DNA of 64,000 bases from Flaccisagitta enflata (lineage: Eukaryota; Chaetognatha; Sagittoidea; Aphragmophora), in the NCBI GenBank assembly GCA_965153355.1, contig OZ231127.1, positions 9,734,001 to 9,798,000 of the forward strand. The letters run 5' to 3'. Below the pieces are notes generated by a model. It did no database searches. It was not told where the DNA came from and worked only from the letters and a program-made list of their open reading frames with translations. Made by a program: the position numbers and the translations under genes. Of the stretch, positions 33,282 to 44,689 are shown piece by piece; position 1 is the stretch's first letter, and each line of letters opens with the position of its first letter.

Positions 33282-34293
33282 TTTATGACTGCCATCAATG
33301 ATCCAGTCTATGCTGGATCAGCCAAATCAGGAACTCTTTACATTTTCAAAGGATTTGCCATTGGCTCCATCGTATTCCAGCTGATCTTGTCCCTGACACT
33401 CCAAGCTTTTCAAGTTAGCAAAGTCAAAGGGGCCATGAAGATTTATCTCCTTTTCGAATTTCTTTCCGTATTTCTAGTTAACACTTCTTTTTACTTGAAA
33501 ATACGCGTGACAGAAAGCAATTTTAATTTGTTGAATTACGAGATGTCAGATATAATTTATCAAGATAAAAATCCCACCGACATTACCAACATTACAAAGA
33601 TGGTGGATGGGGACACCTTTTTGAACCAGGCCCTGAATACGGAAACCATCGATCTTATTCACGATCTTTTCATCACCATTCGGAAATCCTTCGTAGTCCT
33701 GATAGTCTACGACGTGTACAATCTCATCTGATTTTACAATCCCATTTGATTTTAGAGATTTTACGAAAAAGAAGGCGGTTGTGAAGCGTTCTTGTATCGC
33801 GATCGTTTGCTCGGTGCTTGTAAATCTTTTGAGTATCACAAGATTGACTGCGCATCTTTTTCACATTTGTAGTGTAGGTTTTGTCGCATTCATTTACAAG
33901 CATTTTTTCTGGGCGGATTTGGTTTTCCGCATCATTTACCACTTGGCCGTGGCCATATTTGGGTCCATCACTTGTAGAGAGATTTGGAAAAGTGTTATGG
34001 AGATGAACGCGCAGGAGATCGCCACGAATAGGAATTGCGTGATTTTGTTCCGGATGACGTTGTTTCTCGTTACAATCAACGCGGTTTCCTCCGTCATTTC
34101 GATAGTTTTTTTCGCGGTGAAGCGGTTTGGTCATGTCGAGGAAGTTGGGATCGAAACTGGCGTTTGTCTTCACGAATCTTTGTACAGCGTGACAATCATG
34201 ATCGCGTTTTTTGTCTGTTTCCCGAGATTGAGACCGAGATTGAACTCAAACAATGAGCAGCCGGGACCAGGCGCCGGACAAAGGCCTTCATAA
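33282..34293 (+). CDS. uncharacterised multi-pass membrane protein
   Basis: An acceptor (TTTGTCCACAG) ends at 33281. The first segment (ATG at 33285, frame 0) codes hydrophobic helices GFAIGSIVFQLILSLTLQAF and IYLLFEFLSVFLVNTSFYL, a loop with NIT/NTS glycosylation-type sequons, and IHDLFITIRKSFVVLIVYDV. That frame stops at 33729. A second frame (open through 33757, frame 1) continues KKKAVVKRSCIAIVCSVLVN and codes at least three or four more helices, a Lys/Arg-containing loop and a polar tail ending at 34291-34293. A 40-nt GT-AG interval (33716-33755) would join them in frame (VYDV|DFTKKK). The hydropathy pattern suggests six to seven transmembrane segments, receptor- or transporter-like; I recognise no family. 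If the 40-nt intron is not real this is a frameshifted pseudogene. An upstream exon is expected. Confidence 0.55.
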
Positions 34294-34309
34294 TGCTTCA
34301 AATGAAAAC

Positions 34310-34490
34310 AGGGCCGGATACACTACATCCCCATTCGCGGGCGAGTGGGCAGGGGCCGGATTTGAGGTCCCTAGAGCATTTGGGGCAGGAGCTATGATGC
34401 TAAAAACCGCAGAAACATGATCATAATGAAATGGCGACCGATAGACAAACGGACCAACAAAGCGGGGCACTACCCGCCAAATCACGGGAT
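34310..34490 (-). mobile_element. family A hairpin-ended element, decayed right end
   Basis: GGGCCGGATACAC end, GTGGGCAGGGGCCGGATTTG and GGGGCAGGAGC blocks, AAAGCGGGGCACTAC near the right end; the hairpin itself is not intact. Confidence 0.65.
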
Positions 34491-34555
34491 GAGTTGGGAT
34501 AGAATGATCGTCTCTCACTATGATAGTTTTTGGGTCATTGTAGTGTGAACAACAG

Positions 34556-34680
34556 GCCGCTTGATTCTGGACCAGCGAGCAGCGTCGCTTGTCGGCAGGG
34601 CAAGGAAGATATCGGCAGGTCCCTGAGAACGAGAACGAGAACGAGAACGAGAAAGCAGGGCAACGGGTATCGCTGACCGA
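34556..34680. repeat. 64-bp module followed by (GAGAAC)n
   Basis: Second copy of the module at 31950; then AGCAGGGCAACGGGTATCGC, the end motif of the GGGCAGCGGCC foldback family. Confidence 0.7.
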
Positions 34681-35284
34681 ACATTGTATGTAACAGTGTG
34701 ATTTATAAATAGTTATCCACCTATAAGTTATGATAGATGTCCTCTGAGTGCGAAACTATTCATTCGTTTCTAGTCATTCGCTCTTTCATTGCTCATAACT
34801 CATTAGTCAAAATGGCCAAAACATGCAGCCTTGTTCTTTCTATCATATCATATCAATTGTATTTTTAGTAAATTTAGCATATCAATACTCATCGCAGAAG
34901 GAACTGATCGAGTTTCCTGGGCCTACAACAAGAGACGTCAGGTGCGCCCTTTGGGCCCCTTTGATGCCTCACATTGCTTGTCTATCTACCTCTGCGTTTG
35001 GACACACCCTCTTAGTAAAAAATGTAATTGAATGTTGATAGTCAAATCAAACAAACTTGTTTTTTTTATCTCTACACCATTATGTCTTACCATCGGTTAC
35101 AGCTAAGGCCTTGCGGGTTTGGCCGTGAGAAGGCCGAGACTCGGTTTTGAGGCCAAACCCGAAATTCGGTTTTGCCTTCAAACCCGACTTTTTTTTCTAT
35201 GATATTTTTGCTACTATATTGTTCTTTCAATCTTTCATTCATCTAATCATTTTGTATATTTTTTTACGTTATTGATAATTTTAG

Positions 35285-35527
<243 letters not shown>

Positions 35528-35563
35528 TCTACAGTAGATGTCGTCTAGACTTGGAAATATGGG
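35528..35563 (+). repeat. 36-bp inverted repeat, left copy
   Basis: TACAGTAGATGTCGTCTAGA continuing to TATGGGGG; perfect reverse complement at 40610-40645. Confidence 0.9.
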
Positions 35564-35628
35564 GGCCCTCATATCCTAACTACCATTTGCACCAATGAAA
35601 TAAAATTGTGTCTGTATAATACTTATGT

Positions 35629-35944
35629 CCTATAGGGTTGATGATGGGGTATGGCAGCTCTGTAGATAGAAAATTCTTTTGAATATACTAAAACAAATTT
35701 GTATTGCTTAAACAGCTGCTAGAATAAGTTTAGTGGTTAACTCACTGGACTTCAAATCCCTCTTGATCAATTTATTTCTTTAAAAGTTCCTGGTTCGAAT
35801 CCCAGGCTGGTTTTGCAATTAAAGCAAATAGATGAAGCTGAAATTCTGCCATAAAAGTGATTGATCCTAACATTTTGTACTAAAAGTTTTTTTTGTAAGG
35901 TAAGCCGTAGGGGGATGCCATACCCCATCGTCAACCCCTTAGGG
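35629..35944. mobile_element. 316-bp foldback enclosing a tRNA-like sequence
   Basis: Ends CCTATAGGGTTGATGATGGG and the inverse of TGCCATACCCCATCGTCAAC (about 25 bp, few mismatches). The centre holds the tRNA-like segment described separately. Confidence 0.65.
35718..35815 (+). ncRNA. tRNA-like sequence (pseudo-tRNA or tRNA-derived promoter)
   Basis: Box A-like TTAGTGGTTAACTCACTGGA, a plausible anticodon arm TGGA-CTTCAAA-TCCC (TCA at anticodon positions), a long variable region as in Ser/Leu/Sec tRNAs, and an excellent box B GGTTCGAATCC. The T-stem has a mismatch or an 8-nt loop and the acceptor stem is poor, so it is probably not a functional tRNA. Confidence 0.4.
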
Positions 35945-36159
35945 TCTCACAATGGCTCCGTATCAAGCATTTGGACCCAATAAGTGATCACCCATTTTTT
36001 GAATATTATGGTTTCAGTTACTTAGTTATATGGTTTTATGAGCAATTCAATGCATAAATTTGGCCTGGTGGCCGTAAATGACTCAGAGCGGCTGATAATG
36101 TACTCCCAAGTCGGGGTATATTTCAAACACAAAATGGACGCAATATTTAAATCTTCATT

Positions 36160-38010
36160 AAATTGCTGAGGCTAAACGGATAAAAACAAAAATTCCAGCT
36201 TGGCGGCGTTTGATAGATAATTATTAGTAGTATATCTGATAAAAATTTCAAAGATTTTTAGCGAGTAGTTTAAGAGAAAATCAACTTTTTCTTTGAAAAA
36301 TAGAGTAAAAAATATGCTGATTTTTTAACAACCTGTGCATATCAAAGCAATATTCGCTCGTATTCGCGGGATTCAGTCATTCTGGCCATGACACATCTCA
36401 AGTATGATGCATAAGGGTCCTATAGCCGCATGGCGAGCCATGGCGACTCAAAAACAACCGCAGAAGCTGAGTTTTTGTATCATGGGGTCAAATTTGCTTT
36501 AAATGGCAATAATGTTTTTTTTTAATCTTTGTAAAATTCTTGCGCCTAAACGAATAAAGACACAAATTCCAGCTTGGCGGCATTTGATAGATAATTATTC
36601 GAAGTATATCTGATAAAAATTTCAAAGATTTTTAGCGAGTAGTTTAAGAGAAAATCAACTTTTTCTTTGAAAAATAGAGTAAAAAATATGCTGATTTTTT
36701 TAGCAACCTGTGCATATCAAGGCAATATTCGCTCGTATTCGCGGGATTCAGTCATTCTGGCCATGACATATCTCAAGTATGATGTATTAGGGTCCTATAG
36801 CCGCATGGCGAGCCATGGCGACCCAAAAACAACCACACAAGATGTAGTTTTTGTATCATGGGGTCAAGTTTGCTTTAATTGGCAATAATGTTTTTTTTTT
36901 AATTTTTGCAAAATTCTTGCGCCTAAACGAATAAAGACACAAATTCCAGCTTGGCGGCATTTGATAGATAATTATTTGAAGTATATCTGAAAAAAATTTC
37001 AAAGATTTTTAGCGAGTAGTTTTGTAGAAAATCAACTTTTTCTTCGAAAAATAGAGTAAAAAATATGCTGATTTTTCAACAACCTGTACCTATCAAAGCA
37101 ATATTCGCTGGTATTCGCGGGATTCAGTCATTCTGGCCAAGACATATCTCAAGTATGATGTATTAGGGTCCTATAGCCGCATGGCGAGCCATGGCGACCC
37201 AAAAACAACCACAGAAGATGTAGTTTTTGTATCATGGGGTCAAATTTGCTTTAAATGGCAATAATGTTTTTTTTTAAGTTTTGCAAAATTCTTGCGCCTA
37301 AACGAATAAAGACACAAATTCCAGCTTGGTGGCGTTTGATAGATTATTATTTGTAGTATATCTGATAAAAATTTCAAAGATTTTTAGCAAGTAGTTTTGT
37401 AGAAAATCATCTTTTTCTACAAAAAAAAGAGTAAAAAATATGCTGATTTTTCAACAACCTGTACCTATCAAAGCAATATTCGCTCGTATTTGCGGGATTC
37501 AGTCATTCTGGCCAATACATATCTCAAGTATGATGTAAAAGGGTCCTATAGCCCCAAGGCGAGCCATGGCGACCCAGAAACAACCACAGAAGATGTAGTT
37601 TTTGTATCATGGAGTCAAATTTGCTTTAAATGGCAACAATGTTTTTTTCAAATTTTTGCATAATTCTTGCGCTTATACGAATTAAGACACAAATTCCAGC
37701 TTGACGGCACTTGATAGATAATTATTAGTAGTATATCTGATAAAAATTTCAAAGATATTAAGCGAGTAGTTTTGTAGAAAATCAACTTTTTCTATGAAAA
37801 ATAGAGTAAAAAATATGCTAATTTTTCAACATCCGGTACCTATCAAAGCAATATTTGCTCGTATATTCGCGGGATTCAGTCATTCTGGCTAAGACATATC
37901 TTAAGTATGATTTACAAGGGTGTGATAGCCGCATGGCGAGCCATGGCAACCTAGAAATAACAACAGCAGATAAGATTTTTGCGCCATAGCCATAGGGTCA
38001 AAATCGCTGG
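36160..38010. repeat. 375-bp satellite, about five tandem units
   Basis: The landmark ATTCCAGCTTGG recurs at about 36192, 36567, 36943, 37319 and 37694 (spacing 374-376). Each unit contains CGCGGGATTCAGTCATTCTGG and GCATGGCGAGCCATGGCGA-like landmarks. Divergence grows to the right and the last unit is partial. Confidence 0.92.
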
Positions 38011-38357
38011 AGATAGATGAGGTGATTTTTTTCATTTTTTCATAACTGAAATATCTTTGTAAAGTTAAGCAAAGCTGCACAAGGCATTTTCTAGAAAAAG
38101 TATTTATGCATATTGCAGTGAAAAGAAAAAAATTTCGAACTTGAATAAAGCAAACCTCAAGATTTTCAAAACAAAAAATATCTCAATGTATCATTCCTCA
38201 GAAAAAAACAATTGGTTTTGGCAGAGTCAAATGAGTTTGAGAGCTATTTTTTTTACATTAAGATCGAAATTCCTTTGTTAAGGGAATCCCTTCCAAAAAA
38301 AATAATGTAAAAAAAACTCCCAACTTGGAGGCGGGAGGGACGGTGGCCACGATTGAC

Positions 38358-40545
38358 GGGCCTAGGAGCTTGATAGGTGGCCAATTAGGGCCAGTGTGAG
38401 GGTGGAAGGTGGTGGTTATGGGTGGATATAGTTGAGATAGGCCTAGGAGCTTGATAGGTGGCCAATTAGGGCCAGTGTGAGGGTGGAAGGTGGTGGTTAT
38501 GGGTGGATATAGTTGAGATAGGCCTAGGAGCTTGATAGGTGGCAGTGGGGGCCAGTGTGAGGGTGGAAGGTGGTGGTTTATGGGTGGATATAGTTGAGAT
38601 AGCCTAGGAGCTTGATAGGTGTGTGAATTAGGGCCAGTGAGGGTGGAAGGTGGTGGTTATGGTGGATATAGTTGAGATAGGCCTAGGAGCTTGATAGGTG
38701 GCCAATTAGGGCCAGTGTGAGGGTGGAAGGTGGTGGTTATGGGTGGATATAGTTGAGATAGGCCTAGGAGCTTGATAGGTGGCCAATTAGGGCCAGTGTG
38801 AGGGTGGAAGGTGGTGGTTATGGGTGGATATAGTTGAGATAGGCCTAGGAGCTTGATAGGTGGCCAATTAGGGCCAGTGTGAGGGTGGAAGGTGGTGGTT
38901 ATGGGTGGATATAGTTGAGATAGGCCTAGGAGCTTGATAGGTGGCCAATTAGGGCCAGTGTGAGGGTGGAAGGTGGTGGTTATGGGTGGATATAGTTGAG
39001 ATAGGCCTAGGAGCTTGATAGGTGGCCAATTAGGGCCAGTGTGAGGGTGGAAGGTGGTGGTTATGGGTGGATATAGTTGAGATAGGCCTAGGAGCTTGAT
39101 AGGTGGCCAATTAGGGCCAGTGTGAGGGTGGAAGGTGGTGGTTATGGGTGGATATAGTTGAGATAGGCCTAGGAGCTTGATAGGTGGCCAATTAGGGCCA
39201 GTGTGAGGGTGGAAGGTGGTGGTTATGGGTGGATATAGTTGAGATAGGCCTAGGAGCTTGATAGGTGGCCAATTAGGGCCAGTGTGAGGGTGGAAGGTGG
39301 TGGTTATGGGTGGATATAGTTGAGATAGGCCTAGGAGCTTGATAGGTGGCCAATTAGGGCCAGTGTGAGGGTGGAAGGTGGTAGTTATGGGTGGATATAG
39401 TTGAGATAGGCCTAGGAGCCGATAGGTGGCCAATTAGGGCCAGTGTGAGTGGAAGAGTGGTGGTTATGGGTGGATATAGTTGAGATAGGCCTAGGAGCAT
39501 TGGGTGACGAGTCAGGGCCAGTGTGAGGGTGGAAGGTGGTGGTTGTGGTGGATATAGTTGAGATAGGCCTAGGAGCTTGATAGGTGGGTGGGGCCAGTGT
39601 GAGGTGGAAGGTGGTGGTTATGGTGGATATAGTTGAGATAGGCCTAGGAGCTTGATAGGTGGCCAATTAGGGCCAGTGTGAGGGTGGAAGGTGGTGGTTA
39701 TGGGTGGATAGAGTTGAGATAGGCCTAGGAGCTTGATAGGTGGCCAATTAGGGCCAGTGTGAGGGTGGAAGGTTGTGGTTATGGGTGGATAGAGTTGGAT
39801 ATAGTTGAGATAGGAAGCGATAGGTGGCAATTAGGGCAGTGTGGTGGAAGGTGGTGGTTATGGGTGGATATGGTTGAGATAGGCCTAGGAGCTTGATAGG
39901 TGGCCAATGGGGCCAGTGTGAGGTGGAAGGTGGTGGTTATGGGTGAATATAGTTGAGATAGGCCTAGGAGCTTGATAGGTGGCCAGTGGGGCCAGTGTGA
40001 GGTAGAGAGTGGTGGTTATGGTGGAATGGTTGAATAGCTAGGAGCTTGATGGTGAGTGGGGCCAGTGTGAGGTGGAAGAGTGGTGGTTATGGTGGATATA
40101 GTTGAGATAGGCCTAGGAGCTTGATAGGTGGCCAAGTGGGGCCAGTGTGAGGTGGAAGGTGGGGTTGTGGTGGATATAGTTGAGATAGGCCTAGGAGCTT
40201 GATAGGTAACAGTGGGGCCAGTGTGAGGGTGGAAGGTGGTGGTTATGGGATATAGTTGAGATAGGCCTAGGAGCTTGATAGGTGGCAATTAGGGCCAGTG
40301 TGAGGGTGGAAGGTGGTGGTTATGGGTGGATATAGTTGAGATAGGCCTAGGAGCTTGATAGGTGGCCAATTAGGGCCAGTGTGAGGGTGGAAGGTGGTGG
40401 TTATGGGTGGATATAGTTGAGATAGGCCTAGGAGCTTGATAGGTGGCCAATTAGGGCCAGTGTGAGGGTGGAAGGTGGTGGTTATGGGTGGATATAGTTG
40501 AGATAGGCCTAGGAGCTTGATAGGTGGCCAATTAGGGCCAGTGTG
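38358..40545. repeat. 81-bp satellite, about 27 tandem units
   Basis: Unit AGGCCTAGGAGCTTGATAGG + TGGCCAATTAGGGCCAGTGT + GAGGGTGGAAGGTGGTGGTT + ATGGGTGGATATAGTTGAGAT. Units at about 38680-39410 are almost identical; those at 39410-40260 carry many indels. Because 81 is a multiple of three, the minus strand stays open (38657-39433) as a 27-aa repeat; I do not call this a gene. Confidence 0.95.
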
Positions 40546-40609
40546 GGTCTATACATTACACTAGCAGAATATCAATCCCCTCACTGTACTGATGCTAAGG
40601 TTATGAGCT

Positions 40610-40645
40610 CCCCCATATTTCCAAGTCTAGACGACATCTACTGTA
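40610..40645 (-). repeat. 36-bp inverted repeat, right copy
   Basis: Perfect inverse of 35528-35563; the pair encloses the tRNA-like foldback and both satellites. Confidence 0.9.
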
Positions 40646-41110
40646 CCTAGTTGCATTTATTTCTATGTTTATTTTGTCATTGTGCTGTTCAAAATTGATT
40701 TTGCCCCTTTTTTGTTCATCTTTTTCTCAGATTTTCTGCTCTCTCAGTTTGTCTGTCTGTGTCCATGTCTGTGTGTGTAGGTCTGTTTTTTTCCTGTGTT
40801 TCTAAATTTTATTTCTTCTTCTGTTGTTTTCTTTCTTTCTCTCATTTTTTCTCTCGTTTTTTTTTCTCTCATTTTTTACTCTGGCAAATAACCTAACTTC
40901 TTTTTATTACCATATTTACTTAAAAGCTTATATAAACCTGTTATAAACCCGAGGAAACGTTTTGAGGTATTCCGAACCCGAACCCAAACCGCAGAAAAAA
41001 AAACGCCATACGCAAGGCTTTAGTTACAGCTGCTGCAATAAACCAAATTGCTGTGAGTCATAGGTTTTCCCCAATCATTGTCCAATTCTTTTTTTTTTTT
41101 CTTTCTCTGC

Positions 41111-41300
41111 TTTTGGTTGCGTGCTCCGCGACTCTACACACCACTTTGTCTGTCCGTCCATCCGTCTGTCTGTTGGTCACATTTTACTTTTTATATGTTT
41201 TTTATTCCTTACTGCTCCTGCCCAAATTCTGTAGTGGCCTCAAATATGGCCCCTGCCTACCCGTGCGCGACTGGGATAGCCGTGTATACGGCCATGTTTT
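41111..41300 (+). mobile_element. family A hairpin-ended element
   Basis: TTTTGGTTGCGTGCTCCGCG left end, CCGTCCATCCGTCTGTC run, ACTGCTCCTGCCCAAAT and TATGGCCCCTGCC blocks, GTGCGCGACTGGGATAGCCG and GTGTATACGGCCATGTT right end. Confidence 0.8.
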
Positions 41301-41397
41301 TTTTTCTACCTTGCTTTTATCAATTTTATCTTTTTCTTTCGTTCCATAATACTTTCTTTATTCCTTTGTTTCCTTCTTTTGTTTCGTTTCGTTTTTT

Positions 41398-41673
<276 letters not shown>

Positions 41674-41904
41674 TTCATGTCAGACTGACAGGCAGACAAA
41701 AGACACCAAACAGCGACTTCAACGAAAGGGAGACCAAAGATGCGGGATGGAGGAGGAGAAAGACGAAGAGGAGGGGCTGTCACTTGGTGATACCCCGACG
41801 ATTTTTGGTGACTCATTCTGAATTTTTAAAAATAATAAAGGCTCGATTATCTCAAAATTCAATATGAATCATAGGCCTACGAGCTTTCTCAGTTCCTCGT
41901 TTTT

Positions 41905-42512
41905 GGGCAGCGGCTCCAAAGGGGCCAATGACCTATGCTTTCACATATGCAGAAATTTTTCCTCTTCAGACCAAAATTTTAGTCTCATGGCTTTAATTCC
42001 AGCCCTGAAAGCCAAATCTCAGCCTCGCAGCCCAAGTCCCAGCCTCAAGGCCAAAATCCCGGTCATGAGGCCCAAATCCTAACTTTTAGGTCCAAATCCC
42101 AGCTTCTAGGCCCAGATCAAAGCCTCAAGGCCTAAATTTCAGCCTCAATCCCCATATTCCTTCCTCAAGGCTAAAATCTCAGCCTCATGGTCCAAAATCT
42201 TAGCCTCATGGCCCAAATCTCATCCTGAGACTCAAATCCAGGCCTCAAGGCTCAACTCTCGGCCTCCAAGCCCAAATCCCAGTCGTGCAGCCCCTATTCC
42301 AGTCTCCAAACCAAAATCCAAGCCCAAATCCTACCCAGCCTTAGGGCCAAGATCCCAGCCTTCGGGGCCCAAATCACTGCCTTAATCCCCACCCAGCTAG
42401 TAGGCTGAAATCCTCCCCTATGATCCAAATTCAACCCTTCGATTATAAAATACTCCATAATTTCCTGAGCACTCAAGCATAAGTCATAGGTCTCTTTGGG
42501 GCCCTGCCCCTC
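41905..42512. mobile_element. foldback element with minisatellite core (GGGCAGCGGCC family)
   Basis: Left GGGCAGCGGCTCCAAAGGGG...GACCTATGC; right end TAGGTCTCTTTGGGGCCCTG is its imperfect inverse. The core is a 20-bp array, CCCAAATCCCAGCCTCAAGG. Confidence 0.65.
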
Positions 42513-42860
42513 ACCATGTCATCCCCACATACACGAACTTAGGGGTATTGGGTACCGCTGACCATCTAACGCTTTTGCGCTTTTGCGCTTTTGTTACGAG
42601 CAAATATAAACAGTGAAGCACAGCTATAACGCACCCGCTATTAAGGCGTGCCAATCTATAAGGTATTGATTTCAAACCTCTACCAAATATTTTATACTAA
42701 TTAGCAATAAGGCAGTTTCATTATAAGATACAATTTTGGCCAGTCTCTTGACATGCACTCTAGTGAAGCTTAACTGTATATTCATGATCTTTTGCATTAA
42801 CAATAGAGGCCTGGTATATATCTACGGTTACACCTTGCTGTAAAAGACCCAATATGACGC

Positions 42861-43056
42861 TTTTTAGTCGCGTGCTACGCGACTCTACACCCCGCTTTGT
42901 CCGTCCGTCCGTCGGTCCGTCCGTCCGTCACACTTTACTTTTTCGGCGTTAATGGGGTTTTTGGCCTTACTGCTCCTGCCCAAATGCTCCACTGACCTCA
43001 ATTATGGCCCCTGCCCACCCGCACGCGACTGGGGTAGCCGTGTATCCGGCCTTGTT
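42861..43056 (+). mobile_element. family A hairpin-ended element, best preserved copy (196 bp)
   Basis: TTTTTAGTCGCGT-GCT-ACGCGACT hairpin, CTACACCCCGCTTTGTCC, CCGT run, CACACTTTACTTTTTC, ACTGCTCCTGCCCAAATGC, TATGGCCCCTGCCCACCC, then GCACGCGACTGGGGTAGCCG and GTGTATCCGGCCTTGTT. The subterminal GCACGCGACT is the exact inverse of AGTCGCGTGC at the left end. No ORF, no clear target duplication. Confidence 0.85.
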
Positions 43057-43619
43057 CATATTAATATAAGTTATATAACCCAATATAATGCTATAATACT
43101 ATAACTTTAGTCCCTTCAAATAACTTTTCTTTTAATTTCTATGTTGGTAAAAATAAAATGAAATTAATCAGTCCCTAGACAGCCATTATTGCGGAGTTCA
43201 ACTGTATATTTATAAAAGAAATCAAGAAGAAGACGAATTTTAGTCACGGATAACAAGATGCGTTGTCCAGACAGACGTACAACCATGTGCAACCAGTTGT
43301 TTCCAGCCTTTTACACCCATGACCCGTATCAATTGTCATGGAACGTGCTCAAACTTCAAAGCATTTGCTTTTTCTTTCTTTTTACCAATTCATGGCATAA
43401 TTTACCGCTCTAGGGTGACTTCATGATAAAAATTAAAAACAAACAAACAAACAAACATGAGAGATTTGGTCATGGAATTCAAAATAAAAAACTGAAAAAA
43501 AAAAACAATTAAAAATGAGTGAGAATAGGAGGAGAGTTTTAAAAAAATCGTTGCTAAAGTAAGCTAGAAATATGATATCAGATTAGGCGGATGGTTCTTT
43601 TCAAAATCGCTAGAATTAC

Positions 43620-44150
43620 CTAACAGGTCGCCCAAGGGCAATATGTGGTCAGCGATACCCGTTGCCCTGCTTTGCATGATTGTGAATTGGAGTGAGGGGA
43701 AGCAGGCCAGCGGCCCCGAAGGGAACAAAGTCCTTTAGAATACAGGGGGACTTTCGTGCGTCCATCCGTTCATTTGTCTGTCCGTCCCCCCCAGGCCCTC
43801 TCAGGCCTGAAGTCTGCCCTCTCAAATCTGAAATCTACCCTCTCAGGTCTGAAATCTGCCCTCTCAGGCCTCAAATCTGCCAGGGTAGATTTAAGGCCTG
43901 AGATGGCCTGAAAGGGCAGATTTCAGGACTAAGAGGGCAGATTCAAGGCCTGAGAAGGTAGATTCAAGGCCTGAAAGGGCAGATTTCAGGCCTCAGGGTA
44001 GATTTCAACTCTGAGAGGGCAGATTTCAGGCTTGAGAGGGCCTGGGGGGATGCACGGACGAACCTACGAATGAACGAACGGACAAACAAAAAGTCCCCCT
44101 GTATTCTAAAGGACTTCGTCCCCTTCAGAGCCGCTGCCCTAGAAGCCCGG
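43620..44150. mobile_element. foldback element with minisatellite core, both arms intact
   Basis: AGCGGCCCCGAAGGG and AAAGTCCTTTAGAATACAGG...GTCCGTCC on the left mirror GGACGGA-type sequence, CCTGTATTCTAAAGGACTTC and GCCGCTGCCC on the right. The central 20-22 bp units (CTCTCAGGCCTGAAATCTGCC) are themselves present in both orientations around 43880. A left extension at 43633 reads GGTCAGCGATACCCGTTGCC. Confidence 0.75.
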
Positions 44151-44336
44151 CCGGGCAAAAATGCGTCCCGACTGTGTCTTTGCGTTTATTGGCCTTTGCG
44201 ATAGACATGTCAGATATATGGGTGGACAGATACAAGGACGGACAGACAGATAAAACGACCCCAACGCCTACTAAGGAGTGTTTGATTTGGTACGTAACAT
44301 AGCCGTGGCTGAGAAGTGACAAAAACTTCGATTCTT

Positions 44337-44496
44337 AAGGACGCTTAACGGACGGACGGACGAACGGACGGACGGACGGACAGACGGACGGACGGATGGA
44401 CGAATGGATTGACGGACGGACAACAGACGGACGGACGGACGGACCGACGGACAGACCCTCTCATAGAATTGCGTTCCTGACGGACGCATCTAAAAA
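44337..44496 (-). mobile_element. family C hairpin-ended element with (GACG)n core
   Basis: GACGGACG run (44345-44455), CTCTCATAGAATTGCGTTCC and GGACGCATCTAAAAAG hairpin end. The distal end is not clear. Confidence 0.6.
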
Positions 44497-44689
44497 GACA
44501 TAAATGATTATCAAGAAATCGCTAGATCATTAGGAAGCATTCCAAAATATTAAATACGTAACCTAAAATACCCCATGAGAAGCAGAAAATTCGCTATTTA
44601 TCACTTTTGTTCTTCCTCGTTTAATTGCCATTTTATCCTGCAGAGGTCTGTACTCGTTCTGAATATCCGCACCTTTGATCAAATCTTCG

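Noticed and set aside
33724-34173. Minus-strand 149-codon ORF
   Set aside because: Antisense to the membrane-protein exon; the + strand has clear hydrophobic helices while this frame shows no domain.
35718-35815. Functional selenocysteine or suppressor tRNA gene
   Set aside because: The TCA anticodon loop and long variable arm are suggestive, but the acceptor stem is poor and the T-arm imperfect, and it sits in a foldback element.
38657-39433. 258-codon minus-strand open frame with a perfect 27-residue repeat
   Set aside because: It is the 81-bp satellite read in frame; the period is divisible by three, copies outside the core carry frame-breaking indels, and there is no start context or domain.
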